Origin: an uncultured Prevotellaceae bacterium
Lineage (GTDB): Bacteria > Bacteroidota > Bacteroidia > Bacteroidales > Bacteroidaceae
Assembly (NCBI GenBank): GCA_900318555.1
Contig: ONKX01000022.1
Coordinates: 1-35,853, forward strand
Reading direction: 5' to 3'
DNA length: 35,853 bases
Part shown: positions 7,504-15,432 of the stretch, one piece after another
Position numbering within the stretch: the first letter of the stretch is position 1
Layout: each line of letters begins with the position of its first letter
Program-made: the position numbers and the translations under genes
Notes under the pieces: model-generated
Seen by the model: the letters and a program-made list of their open reading frames with translations, nothing else
What the model was told of the DNA's origin: nothing
Databases searched by the model: none

Positions 7504-9090
7504 TTATCTTGCAGCTACATACTTGTGTAATGTGGCACGAACGGCACCATTGCCTGCGTACAGCTCTTTTACCATGCCCTCAATCTGTTCGCCCAAACCA
7601 GCCTCATAGAGGTCGAGTCCGAAGACATCCTTGCGCGAATACAGCTTCTTCAGCGGGCTCCAGTCCTGATCCTGCTTGCCAATCTGCAGCGGAGCCACAA
7701 TGGCCTGCAACTCTTCGAGCATGGGATCGGGCGAGCAGTCAAATGGTGTACCATCGTCCTTGATACCCTTCAGATAACGGGCATAGCCAGCCAGCGTCAA
7801 CGGAATCAGCACGAGGTTGCTCTTATCCAGTCCACGGGCGATATACTTCTTCAGTGTCTCGCCGAAGCGGATGGGCAGTTTCTGCGACGTATCCATGGCA
7901 ATACGCTGGGGAGCATCGGGCATAAACGGATTCGGCAGACGACGATTGATAACGGCACCAATGAACTCGTAAGGATTCAGCACGCCTGGGTCAACGACTA
8001 CGGGCATTGCCTCCATATAACCAATCTTCTGGATGAATGGGCGCAGGTCCTCGTCGGCCATCTCGGCACTGATCAGCGTATAGCCCAGCATACAGCCGTA
8101 GATACTCATCGCCGTGTGCAGCGGGTTCAGACAGGTGGTCACCTTCATCGTTTCCACCTTATCTACAGTTTCACGCGTCGTATAGAGCGCACCGCCCAAA
8201 TCCAATGGTGGACGACCGTTGGTGTAGTTGTCCTCGATGACCAGATACTGCACTTCCTCAGCATTCACGAACGGCGCTGTAAAGGTGTGCTTCTCCGTCT
8301 CGATATAGTTGTTGTCCTCGAAACCATCCGCAGCCAGCATCTCCTTCACCTTCTCGTGTGGGCGTGGGGTAATCTTGTCAATCATCGACCAAGGGAACGT
8401 AATCTTCGTCTCGTCCTTCAGATAAGCCAGGAACTCAGCAGGCACCAGTCCGTCCTTCACCCAGCGCTCAGCATAGGCAAATACGCCAGCTTTCACCTTG
8501 TCGCCGTTGTGCGAACAGTTGTCCATCGACTGCACTGTGAGGGGAAGCTGTCCAGCATTGAAACGCTCGAACAGCAGCGCACAAACCTTACCCATAGCGA
8601 ACAGGGGCTTCATCCCACGAGCCAAATCGGCTTCGTTGAACGTGTAGCCCTTCTCGGTGATGGTGAACGAAATCATCTGCAACGACGGATTCTTGAAAAT
8701 CTCCACCAGACGTTTCCAGTCGTCAAACTGTGGGTCTGCCTTCAGAGCTTCCGTCACGCTGGCAATCACCTTCTTCTCGATAGAACCATCTGAGCAGAGG
8801 TTCACGCAGAGCGACAGATTATTATAAGGTGCATACGCCTTGTCGATGACCTCGAAGTCAAAGGTCTCTGCCACAATGACACCACGGTCGTACTTGCCCG
8901 TATTCAGCGCGTCGTTCAGGATGGCTGCAGGAAACGCACGGAAGATGTTACCACCGCCGAAATGTACCCATGTAGGATCCTTGGCAGTCTTCTCGCGCAA
9001 TTTCGCAATATCAAATTTCGGAAGCTCGTAACCTTTGGCTTCCCACTCTGCGGCATTCAGCTGGCCGCTCAGTATTTCGTTCAGTTTCAT
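7504..9090 (-). CDS. uxuB: Mannitol dehydrogenase-family oxidoreductase, probable fructuronate reductase (D-mannonate oxidoreductase)
   Basis: About 528 residues. The Rossmann-type N-terminus has WVHFGGGNIFRAF, and the C-terminal helical domain carries the family motif KVTTCLNPLHTAMS with the Asn/His pair of the active site. Members reduce keto-uronates or polyols with NAD(H). The length and the TTCLNPLHT variant fit the Bacteroidota group usually called D-mannonate oxidoreductase, but mannitol dehydrogenase is possible. The open frame extends upstream to 9204. That start is rejected because a strong promoter (TTTG-N20-TACCTTTG, 9155-9124) lies inside the extension. Two adjacent ATGs at 9093 and 9090 are the likely starts. 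A second, distinct family member (uxaB) is at 30976. The gene diverges from the arabinose operon. Confidence 0.8.
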   Translation of the reverse strand: MKLNEILSGQLNAAEWEAKGYELPKFDIAKLREKTAKDPTWVHFGGGNIFRAFPAAILNDALNTGKYDRGVIVAETFDFEVIDKAYAPYNNLSLCVNLCSDGSIEKKVIASVTEALKADPQFDDWKRLVEIFKNPSLQMISFTITEKGYTFNEADLARGMKPLFAMGKVCALLFERFNAGQLPLTVQSMDNCSHNGDKVKAGVFAYAERWVKDGLVPAEFLAYLKDETKITFPWSMIDKITPRPHEKVKEMLAADGFEDNNYIETEKHTFTAPFVNAEEVQYLVIEDNYTNGRPPLDLGGALYTTRETVDKVETMKVTTCLNPLHTAMSIYGCMLGYTLISAEMADEDLRPFIQKIGYMEAMPVVVDPGVLNPYEFIGAVINRRLPNPFMPDAPQRIAMDTSQKLPIRFGETLKKYIARGLDKSNLVLIPLTLAGYARYLKGIKDDGTPFDCSPDPMLEELQAIVAPLQIGKQDQDWSPLKKLYSRKDVFGLDLYEAGLGEQIEGMVKELYAGNGAVRATLHKYVAAR

Positions 9091-9123
9091 CATATTGAAA
9101 ATTTGTTTTGGTTTTCTTTCGTG

Positions 9124-9155
9124 CAAAGGTACGCAATAATTTTCGAACATACAAA
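9124..9155 (-). promoter_or_regulatory. Promoter of the fructuronate reductase-like gene
   Basis: On the minus strand, TTTG (9155-9152), a 20-base spacer and TACCTTTG (9131-9124) match the full Bacteroidota promoter consensus. Transcription would start around 9118-9120, leaving a leader of about 25 bases before the ATG. Confidence 0.8.
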
Positions 9156-9267
9156 TTTTTAAGCCACAATTGTAACAATGAAAACAAGATAAAAAGAGGT
9201 TCATTTGTACACAATCTCTTAAAAAAGTGTAAAAAAGACACCGAGAAGCAATTTTCCTTTCATTTTT

Positions 9268-9299
9268 TATTGCCGTATCGAAAAATTATTGTAATTTTA
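9268..9299 (+). promoter_or_regulatory. Probable promoter of the arabinose operon
   Basis: ATTG (9269-9272), a 19-base spacer and TAATTTTA (9292-9299) form a near-consensus promoter (A in place of the last G). It leaves a leader of about 38 bases before galM. The -7 box lies wholly inside a perfect palindrome, which suggests repressor control. Confidence 0.5.
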
Positions 9300-9302
9300 C
9301 AA
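9289..9302. promoter_or_regulatory. Candidate AraR operator overlapping the galM promoter
   Basis: TTGTAA-TT-TTACAA is a perfect 14-base inverted repeat covering the -7 box of the arabinose operon. A related half site (TTGTAA, 9170-9175) and the inverted pair TTGT-AC-ACAA (9205-9214) lie further upstream in the same divergent region. The assignment to AraR is inference from position, because the operon encodes its own AraR-type regulator. Confidence 0.45.
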
Positions 9303-9340
9303 CCAAAATCAATTAAGTGTAACTAAAAACGTTCATTACA

Positions 9341-10519
9341 ATGAAAAAAACAACATTCTTTTTGGCTGGAATGGCAGTGGTAGCAGCCCTGCTGACAGCA
9401 TGCAATTCTCCTATGCAGGAAACAACAACTTTATCTGGTCTGGACCCTGCACGTTTCGACACCATCATCAACGAGAAGCCCGTCAAACTCTACACTTTGA
9501 AGAACGCTTCCGGCACGATGGAAGTATGCATCACCAACTACGGCGGACGTGTGGTCTCACTTGTCGTACCAGACAAGAACAACGTTCTTACCGACGTTGT
9601 ATTAGGCTTTGACAACATTGCCCAGTATGCTGACACATTGAACTCGCCAACGGACTACGGTTCCAGCGTTGGTCGCTATGCCAACCGCATCCAGGGTGGT
9701 AAGTTCACTCTGAACGACAGCACCTACCAGCTGAAACAGAACGACGGTCCCAATTGTCTGCACGGTGGTGGTACCACAGGTTGGATGAACCAGGTGTACG
9801 ACGCCGAACAGATTGGTGACAGCATCCTGAAGCTGACTATCGTTGCTGAAGACGGCGAGAACGGATTCCCTGGCAAGGTAACGGCCGTTACGACCTACAA
9901 GGTCACTGCCGACAACACCCTCGACATCACTTGGGAGGCTGAGACCGACAAGCCCACCATCATCAATCAGACTAATCACAACTACTATAATCTGAATGGT
10001 GACTTCACGAAGCCCGGCTACGATATGGTGCTCTACGTGAATGCCGACAACTTCACTCCTTCTGACAAGCTGTACATCCCCACAGGCGAAATTAAGTCCG
10101 TCGAGGGTACTCCTATGGACTTCCGCAACGCTCACGCCATTGGCGACAGCATCAAGTCGGAGTTCGACCAGATTCAGAATGCCGGTGGTTACGACCACAA
10201 CTGGTGTCTGAACACCTATAAGGACGGCAAGGGTGACGATACCGTCGTATGTGCCAGCCTCTACAGTCCCACAACGGGCATCTTCATGGAGATGTTCACC
10301 AACGAGCCCGGCGTTCAGGTTTATAGCGGCAACTTCCAGGGCATCGGCAACGAGCCGAACATCCAGCATAAGCACGGTCCCTATCCCCAGCACGTCAGTG
10401 TTTGTCTGGAGAGTCAGAAGTATCCCGACAGCCCCAACAAGAAGGACTGGGTACAGCCCGTGCTGAATCCTGGTGAGAAGTACTACAGCCACGCTGCCTA
10501 TAAGTTTTCGACAAAGTAA
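9341..10519 (+). CDS. galM: Aldose 1-epimerase (mutarotase), lipoprotein
   Basis: This is a 392-residue member of the GalM family. The first 20 residues are a signal peptide ending in the lipobox LLTAC (Cys21), which places the enzyme in the envelope. Family motifs are present: YGGRVVSLVVPDK, the ANRIQGGKF segment, NDGPNCLHGGG with one active-site His, and NQTNHNYYNL with the second. The terminal region has EPGVQVYSGNFQG. Mutarotases interconvert alpha and beta anomers, here plausibly of L-arabinose or galactose before uptake. It is the first gene of the galM-symporter-araR-araD-araA operon, and the symporter gene begins 20 bases after its stop. The export signal and its place directly before a transporter fit anomer conversion at the cell surface or periplasm. 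Confidence 0.93.
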   Translation: MKKTTFFLAGMAVVAALLTACNSPMQETTTLSGLDPARFDTIINEKPVKLYTLKNASGTMEVCITNYGGRVVSLVVPDKNNVLTDVVLGFDNIAQYADTLNSPTDYGSSVGRYANRIQGGKFTLNDSTYQLKQNDGPNCLHGGGTTGWMNQVYDAEQIGDSILKLTIVAEDGENGFPGKVTAVTTYKVTADNTLDITWEAETDKPTIINQTNHNYYNLNGDFTKPGYDMVLYVNADNFTPSDKLYIPTGEIKSVEGTPMDFRNAHAIGDSIKSEFDQIQNAGGYDHNWCLNTYKDGKGDDTVVCASLYSPTTGIFMEMFTNEPGVQVYSGNFQGIGNEPNIQHKHGPYPQHVSVCLESQKYPDSPNKKDWVQPVLNPGEKYYSHAAYKFSTK

Positions 10520-10539
10520 AACATTAATTAAATAGTATT

Positions 10540-12219
10540 ATGGCATTATTAGACTGGATTGTCATTGGCGTATTCTGTGCTGCGCTCATTGGCATTGTGA
10601 TTTGGGTTGTATCACAGAAAAACGACAACTCGGCAGACTATTTCCTTGGTGGTAAGGATGCAACATGGATTGCCATCGGTGCATCTATCTTCGCCTCGAA
10701 CATCGGTTCCGAACACCTCATCGGACTGGCTGGTGCAGGTGCATCGTCAGGTATGGCTATGGCCCACTGGGAGATTCAGGGATGGATGATTCTGATTCTG
10801 GGTTGGGTCTTCGTACCGTTCTACACCCGTTCAATGGTTTACACCATGCCTGAGTTCCTCGAGCGCCGCTTCAACAAGGAGTCGCGCACCATTCTTTCGG
10901 TCATCTCGCTGATTTCCTACGTGCTGACCAAAGTAGCTGTAACGGTTTATGCCGGTGGCCTCGTGTTCCAGCAGGTATTCGGCATCCAAGAACTCTGGGG
11001 CATCGACTTCTTCTGGATTGCAGCCATCGGACTGGTGGTTATCACCGCTCTCTACACCGTCTTCGGCGGTATGAAGTCGGTACTCTACACCAGCGTACTC
11101 CAGACACCTATCTTATTATTAGGCTCGCTCATCATCCTCGTACTGGGCCTGAAGGCCCTTGGCGGATGGGATGAGATGATGGCTACCTGTTCTATCCAGA
11201 CTGTCAACGAATATGGCGACCACATGACCAACCTCATGCGCGACCTGCGCGATCCCGACTATCCTTGGCTCGGCGCACTCGTAGGCTCTGCCGTCATCGG
11301 TTTCTGGTATTGGTGTACCGACCAGTTCATCGTTCAGCGTGTATTGTCTGGTAAGGACGAGAAGGAGAGCCGCCGCGGTACCATCTTCGGTGCCTACCTG
11401 AAGCTCTGCCCCGTATTTCTGTTCCTCATTCCTGGTATGATTGCCTATGCAATGGCTACCAAGGGCATCACATTGCCCAATGGCGAGGTGTTTACACTCA
11501 GCACTCCCGACGCCGCCTTCCCCACCCTCGTGGCTAAGATTCTGCCTGCCGGTGTGAAAGGTCTGGTCGTTTGCGGTATTCTGGCAGCTCTGATGTCTTC
11601 ATTGGCTTCTTTGTTCAACTCTTCAGCTATGCTGTTCACCATCGACTTCTGGAAGCGCCTGAAGCCCGAGACTCCTGAGAAGCAGCTGGTTCGTATCGGT
11701 CAGATTGCTACGGTTGTTATCGTTGTTCTGGGTATTCTTTGGATTCCCATTATGCGTTCTGTCGGCGATGTGCTCTACAACTACCTGCAGGACGTTCAGT
11801 CGGTGCTTGCTCCCGGTATTGCCTCTGCATTCCTGTTGGGCATCTGCTGGAAGCGTGCTTCTGCCAAGGGCGGTATGTGGGGTCTGCTCTCAGGTATCAT
11901 CATCGGTCTTACACGTCTGGGGGCCAAGGTGTACTATAGCAACGCCACCAACGTCAGCGACAACTGGTTCAAGGCCGTGTTCTACGACTTCAACTGGCTC
12001 TACTTCTGCGGTGTCATGCTCATCGTCTGCTGTCTCATCGTCATCGTCGTTTCCCTCTGCACCGAGGCTCCCGACGAGAAGAAGATCCAGGGTCTCGTGT
12101 TCGGCACGTCTACTCCCGAGCAGATTGCCGCCACCCGCGCCAGCTGGGGCACTTGGGACGTCATCCATACTGTTATCATCCTTGGTATTACTGTAGCATT
12201 CTATGCCTACTTCTGGTAA
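10540..12219 (+). CDS. Sodium:solute symporter (SSS family), probable arabinose transporter
   Basis: This 559-residue, very hydrophobic protein has about 14 predicted membrane segments. SSS-family signatures are visible: the N-terminal segment SADYFLGGKDATWIAIGASIFASNIGSEHLIGLAGAG, and GFWYWCTDQFIVQRVLSGK in the middle. These match the SGLT-like sugar/sodium cotransporters of Bacteroidota. The substrate is inferred from context: mutarotase upstream, arabinose regulator and enzymes downstream. Galactose or another sugar cannot be excluded. The stop is six bases before the araR ATG. Codon use is rich in C-ending codons, as in the neighbouring operon genes, suggesting high expression. Confidence 0.9.
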   Translation: MALLDWIVIGVFCAALIGIVIWVVSQKNDNSADYFLGGKDATWIAIGASIFASNIGSEHLIGLAGAGASSGMAMAHWEIQGWMILILGWVFVPFYTRSMVYTMPEFLERRFNKESRTILSVISLISYVLTKVAVTVYAGGLVFQQVFGIQELWGIDFFWIAAIGLVVITALYTVFGGMKSVLYTSVLQTPILLLGSLIILVLGLKALGGWDEMMATCSIQTVNEYGDHMTNLMRDLRDPDYPWLGALVGSAVIGFWYWCTDQFIVQRVLSGKDEKESRRGTIFGAYLKLCPVFLFLIPGMIAYAMATKGITLPNGEVFTLSTPDAAFPTLVAKILPAGVKGLVVCGILAALMSSLASLFNSSAMLFTIDFWKRLKPETPEKQLVRIGQIATVVIVVLGILWIPIMRSVGDVLYNYLQDVQSVLAPGIASAFLLGICWKRASAKGGMWGLLSGIIIGLTRLGAKVYYSNATNVSDNWFKAVFYDFNWLYFCGVMLIVCCLIVIVVSLCTEAPDEKKIQGLVFGTSTPEQIAATRASWGTWDVIHTVIILGITVAFYAYFW

Positions 12220-12225
12220 ACGACA

Positions 12226-12903
12226 ATGACTACGTACTATAAAGAATTCCAAAAGGTACTGCTGTCTGTCGACTGCATCATCTTCGGCTTCGACCAAAAC
12301 AAGCTGAAGATTCTCATCGGTCGTCGCAATATGGACCCAGGTCGTGGCGAATGGAGTCTCTACGGAGGCTTCGTTCGCAACGACGAGAGTCTCGATGCAG
12401 CAGCACAACGGACACTGCTCGAACTGACAGGTCTGCGCAACATCTACATGAGTCAGGTAGGCGCTTTCGGTAATATCGACCGTGACCCGGGCGAACGTGT
12501 CGTATCAATAGCCTACTACGCGCTCATCAATGTCAAGGACTATAGCGAGCGCCTGCGCAAGCAGCACGGCGTGGAATGGGTCAACATCGAGGACATTCCC
12601 CAAATGTATTCCGACCACAACGCGATGATTGCCAAGGCCCGCAAGCTCATCCAACAGAAAATCAAGACCAATCCCGTTGGTTTCGAACTGCTGCCCGAAC
12701 TGTTTACCTTAACCCAACTGCAGCGCCTCTACGAAGCTGTCAATGGCGAGCCACTCGACAAGCGCAACTTCCGCAAGCGCATCAAGGATATGGACTATAT
12801 TGAGAAGACCGAGCTCATTGACAAACAGACGTCGAAGCGCGGTGCATCACTCTATCGTTTCAACAAGAAAGCATTTACTGAAGACAAAAGCTTTAAGCTA
12901 TAA
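12226..12903 (+). CDS. araR: Nudix-related transcriptional regulator of arabinose use (AraR, NrtR family)
   Basis: 225 residues. The N-terminal ~145 residues have a Nudix fold pattern (LLSVDCIIFGFDQNKLKILIGRR). The Nudix box is degenerate: GGFVRNDESLDAAAQRTLLELTGL keeps the glycine, first Glu and Arg but replaces the metal-binding REUXEE core with RTLLELT, so hydrolase activity is unlikely. Residues ~150-225 form a winged helix (LFTLTQLQRLYEAVNGEPLDKRNFRKRI), as in NrtR. In Bacteroides a regulator of this type, AraR, controls L-arabinose genes. Its position between the symporter and araD supports the same role. The likely effector is arabinose or an intermediate, and the likely operator is the palindrome at 9289-9302. 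Confidence 0.88.
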   Translation: MTTYYKEFQKVLLSVDCIIFGFDQNKLKILIGRRNMDPGRGEWSLYGGFVRNDESLDAAAQRTLLELTGLRNIYMSQVGAFGNIDRDPGERVVSIAYYALINVKDYSERLRKQHGVEWVNIEDIPQMYSDHNAMIAKARKLIQQKIKTNPVGFELLPELFTLTQLQRLYEAVNGEPLDKRNFRKRIKDMDYIEKTELIDKQTSKRGASLYRFNKKAFTEDKSFKL

Positions 12904-12907
12904 GCTT

Positions 12908-12939
12908 AATGGACAATTGAAAATTGATAATTGAAAATT
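12908..12939. repeat. AATTGAA micro-repeat abutting the araD start codon
   Basis: Degenerate 7-base units (ACAATTG, AAAATTG, ATAATTG, AAAATT) fill the whole araR-araD gap and end directly at the araD ATG. The unit sequence differs from the other tracts in the window, but the period is the same. Confidence 0.7.
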
Positions 12940-13650
12940 ATGTTAGAAGAACTGAAAGCAAAAGTATTCAAGGCCAATTTGGACCTTGTGAAACAAGGAC
13001 TGGTCATCTTCACCTGGGGCAACGTTAGCGGTATTGACCGTGAAAAGGGCCTCGTGGTCATCAAGCCCTCAGGCGTCAGCTACGACGAGATGAAGGCCTC
13101 CGATATGGTGGTCGTCGACTTAGAGAGCGGCAAGGTGGTCGAAGGCGACCTCAATCCCTCCAGCGATACTCCTACACACCTCGTTTTATACAAGGAATTC
13201 CCGAATATCCAGGGCGTCGTCCACACCCACTCCACCTACGCTACGGCTTTCGCTCAGGCAGGCCGCGACATCCCCAACATCGGCACCACCCACGCTGACT
13301 ATTTCTATAAGGATATCCCGTGCACGCGCGATATGACTAAGGAGGAGGTTGAGGGACAGTACGAGCTGGAGACTGGCAACGTCATCGTCGACGAAATCCT
13401 GAACATCCGCAAGATTAATCCTGACCACACGCCCGCCGTGCTCGTCAAGAACCATGGTCCGTTCTCGTGGGGAACCTCGCCCGACAATGCCGTTTACAAC
13501 GCCAAAGTCATGGAGCAGTGCGCTAAGATGGCCTTCGTTTCGTTCATGGTCAATCCCGCCACAACGATGAACCCGCTGCTCGTCGAGAAGCACTACATGC
13601 GCAAACACGGTCCTAACGCCTACTACGGCCAGAAGGGTCAGAAACACTAA
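12940..13650 (+). CDS. araD: L-ribulose-5-phosphate 4-epimerase
   Basis: This 236-residue class II aldolase/epimerase converts L-ribulose 5-phosphate to D-xylulose 5-phosphate. Substrate and zinc motifs are present: [21 protein letters not shown] near the N-terminus, [16 protein letters not shown] with the two zinc His residues, [16 protein letters not shown], and [12 protein letters not shown] with the third His. The length equals the usual ~230 residues. A TTG at 12931 would add three residues, but the ATG at 12940 matches the family start ([20 protein letters not shown]) and is preferred. No Shine-Dalgarno site is evident; the upstream gap is entirely A/T-rich micro-repeat. araA follows after 24 bases. 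Confidence 0.96.
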   Translation: MLEELKAKVFKANLDLVKQGLVIFTWGNVSGIDREKGLVVIKPSGVSYDEMKASDMVVVDLESGKVVEGDLNPSSDTPTHLVLYKEFPNIQGVVHTHSTYATAFAQAGRDIPNIGTTHADYFYKDIPCTRDMTKEEVEGQYELETGNVIVDEILNIRKINPDHTPAVLVKNHGPFSWGTSPDNAVYNAKVMEQCAKMAFVSFMVNPATTMNPLLVEKHYMRKHGPNAYYGQKGQKH

Positions 13651-13674
13651 TCGAACAACAAAACAAAAACATTT

Positions 13675-15213
13675 ATGAAAGCATTTGAGAATTTAGAAAT
13701 ATGGTGGGTGACTGGTGCACAGTTGCTCTATGGTGGTGACGCAGTCGTAGCCGTTGACGGTCACTCAAAGGAGATGGTCGACGGTCTGAACAAGAGCGGC
13801 AACATCCCCGTGAAGATTGTTTATAAAGGCACGGCAAACTCCGGCAAGGAGGTTGAAGCCATCATGCTCGCCGCCAACAACGACGAGAAGTGCGTGGGTA
13901 TCATCACCTGGATGCACACCTTCTCGCCTGCCAAGATGTGGATCAAGGGTCTGCAGCAGTTGCAGAAGCCTTTGTGTCACTTCCACACCCAGTACAACGC
14001 CGAGATTCCCTGGGCCGACATCGACATGGACTTCATGAATCTGAACCAGAGCGCCCACGGCGACATCGAGTTCGGACACATCTGCACCCGTATGCGCATC
14101 GCCCGCAAGGTGGTTTGCGGCTACTGGAAGGACGAGAAAGCCCAGAAGCAGATTGCCGTTTGGGCCCGCGTAGCAGCTGGTGTTGCTGATGCCCACAACG
14201 TGCGCTGTCTGATGTTCGGCATGAACATGAACAACGTTGCCGTAACCGATGGCGACCGTGTGGAGTTCGAGCAGCGCCTGGGTTACCACGTGGACTACTA
14301 TCCCGTCTCGTCGCTCATGGAGTACTTCAAGAAGGTCACCGACAAGGAGGCCGACGACCTCGTTGAGGAGTACAAGAAGCTCTACACCATCAAGATTGAC
14401 GAGAGCGGCGAAGAGGTCTATTGGGAGAAGGTAAAGAATGCTGCCAAGGCTGAGATTGCCCTGCGCCGCGTGTTAAAGGATGAGGGCGCTACTGCCTTCA
14501 CCACCAACTTCGACGACCTTGGCGATGCCGACATCAACGATCCCAACTTCGTTGGCTTCGACCAGATTCCAGGCCTCGCCAGTCAGCGTCTGATGGCCGA
14601 GGGTATCGGATTCGGTGCCGAGGGCGACTGGAAGACCGCCTGCCTCTATCGCACGCTTTACATCATCCAGCAGGGCATGCCTACTGGCTGCTCGTTCCTC
14701 GAGGACTACACGCTGAACTTTGCTGGCGACCGCTCGTCGTGCCTCCAGAGCCACATGCTCGAAATCTGCCCGCTCATTGCCAGCGACAAGCCCAAGCTCG
14801 AGGTACACTTCCTCGGCATCGGCATCCGCAAGCAGCAGACCGCCCGCCTCGTCTTCACCTCGAAGACCGGTGCTGGCATCAAGGCCACCGTTGTTGACCT
14901 CGGCAACCGCTTCCGCCTCATCTCTCAGGAGGTAGAGTGCATCGAGCCGAAGCCCATGCCGAAGCTCCCTGTCGCCTCTGCCCTGTGGATTCCGCAGCCC
15001 ACATTCGAGATTGGCGCTGCTGCCTGGATTCTCGCCGGAGGTACCCACCACTCAGCTTTCTCCTACGACATCAACGAGGAGTACTGGGAGGACTTCGCCG
15101 AGATGCTCGGCATCGAGTACGTCCGCATCAACAAGCAGACCAACATCGCCGACTTCAAGCAGACCCTCCGCAACAACGAGGTCTACTTCATGCTCAACAA
15201 AGCATTACGATAA
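13675..15213 (+). CDS. araA: L-arabinose isomerase
   Basis: 512 residues, close to the family length of about 500. It converts L-arabinose to L-ribulose in the cytoplasm with a divalent metal. Residues matching the E. coli metal/catalytic set are visible: GFGAEGDWKTA (Glu306 equivalent), FLEDYTLNF (Glu333), QSHMLEICP (His350) and GGTHHSAF (His450). The opening FENLEIWWVTGAQLLYGGD is typical. It is the last gene of the operon and is followed by a branched terminator at 15334-15430. Ribulokinase (araB), the step between AraA and AraD, is not in this window and must lie elsewhere or be replaced. Confidence 0.97.
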   Translation: MKAFENLEIWWVTGAQLLYGGDAVVAVDGHSKEMVDGLNKSGNIPVKIVYKGTANSGKEVEAIMLAANNDEKCVGIITWMHTFSPAKMWIKGLQQLQKPLCHFHTQYNAEIPWADIDMDFMNLNQSAHGDIEFGHICTRMRIARKVVCGYWKDEKAQKQIAVWARVAAGVADAHNVRCLMFGMNMNNVAVTDGDRVEFEQRLGYHVDYYPVSSLMEYFKKVTDKEADDLVEEYKKLYTIKIDESGEEVYWEKVKNAAKAEIALRRVLKDEGATAFTTNFDDLGDADINDPNFVGFDQIPGLASQRLMAEGIGFGAEGDWKTACLYRTLYIIQQGMPTGCSFLEDYTLNFAGDRSSCLQSHMLEICPLIASDKPKLEVHFLGIGIRKQQTARLVFTSKTGAGIKATVVDLGNRFRLISQEVECIEPKPMPKLPVASALWIPQPTFEIGAAAWILAGGTHHSAFSYDINEEYWEDFAEMLGIEYVRINKQTNIADFKQTLRNNEVYFMLNKALR

Positions 15214-15333
15214 CCTTCCGCGTCGCTTCCAAAAGACAAACCGGCAGGCTCCCACAGGGAAGTTGAAGGGGAAGAGTGCCGTGCAAACTGGGAGAAAGTG
15301 CCTAGGAAAAAGGGAGCGAGACGTAGGGTAAGC
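15214..15333. other. Unassigned 120-base spacer downstream of araA
   Basis: This purine-rich stretch lies between the araA stop and the terminator hairpin. It contains CTCCC (about 15250) and GGGAG (about 15292) that could pair. No open frame of note and no recognisable RNA family was seen. It should be transcribed as the 3' untranslated region of the arabinose operon. Confidence 0.4.
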
Positions 15334-15430
15334 GGATTCGAGCGGCCGTGCGCATCAATGTGCACGGCCGTGCTTATTATTGCGGGCGAGCGTGCTTATT
15401 ATTGCGACCGCCCGCCCGAATCCTTTTTTT
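15334..15430 (+). terminator. Three-way-junction terminator of the arabinose operon with internal direct repeat
   Basis: The closing stem GGATTCG/CGAATCC (15334-15340 with 15417-15423) is followed by seven T residues. It encloses two GC-rich arms. Arm one pairs 15343-15354 with 15359-15370 (12 bp, one G-U, loop TCAA). Arm two pairs GCGGGCG (15382-15388) with CGCCCGC (15409-15415). The 16-base sequence CGTGCTTATTATTGCG occurs twice (15369-15384 and 15391-15406), 22 bases apart. Polarity of the T-tract assigns it to the plus-strand araA transcript. Confidence 0.75.
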
Positions 15431-15432
15431 AC

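Noticed and set aside
7504-9204. Longer start for the fructuronate reductase-like gene at 9204
   Set aside because: The extension contains the full promoter TTTG-N20-TACCTTTG and encodes a non-homologous cysteine-rich leader; the start is at 9093 or 9090.
9602-10492. 296-codon minus-strand frame opposite galM
   Set aside because: Hydrophobic antisense shadow of galM with no start context or family match.
12931-12939. TTG start for araD
   Set aside because: The ATG at 12940 matches the family N-terminus, and the TTG lies inside the micro-repeat tract.
15214-15333. Possible cobalamin riboswitch-like purine-rich segment near the cobalamin genes
   Set aside because: It contains GGGGAA and GTGCAAA stretches but no full B12-box pattern. 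It is on the plus strand downstream of araA, whereas the cobalamin genes run on the minus strand and end here.
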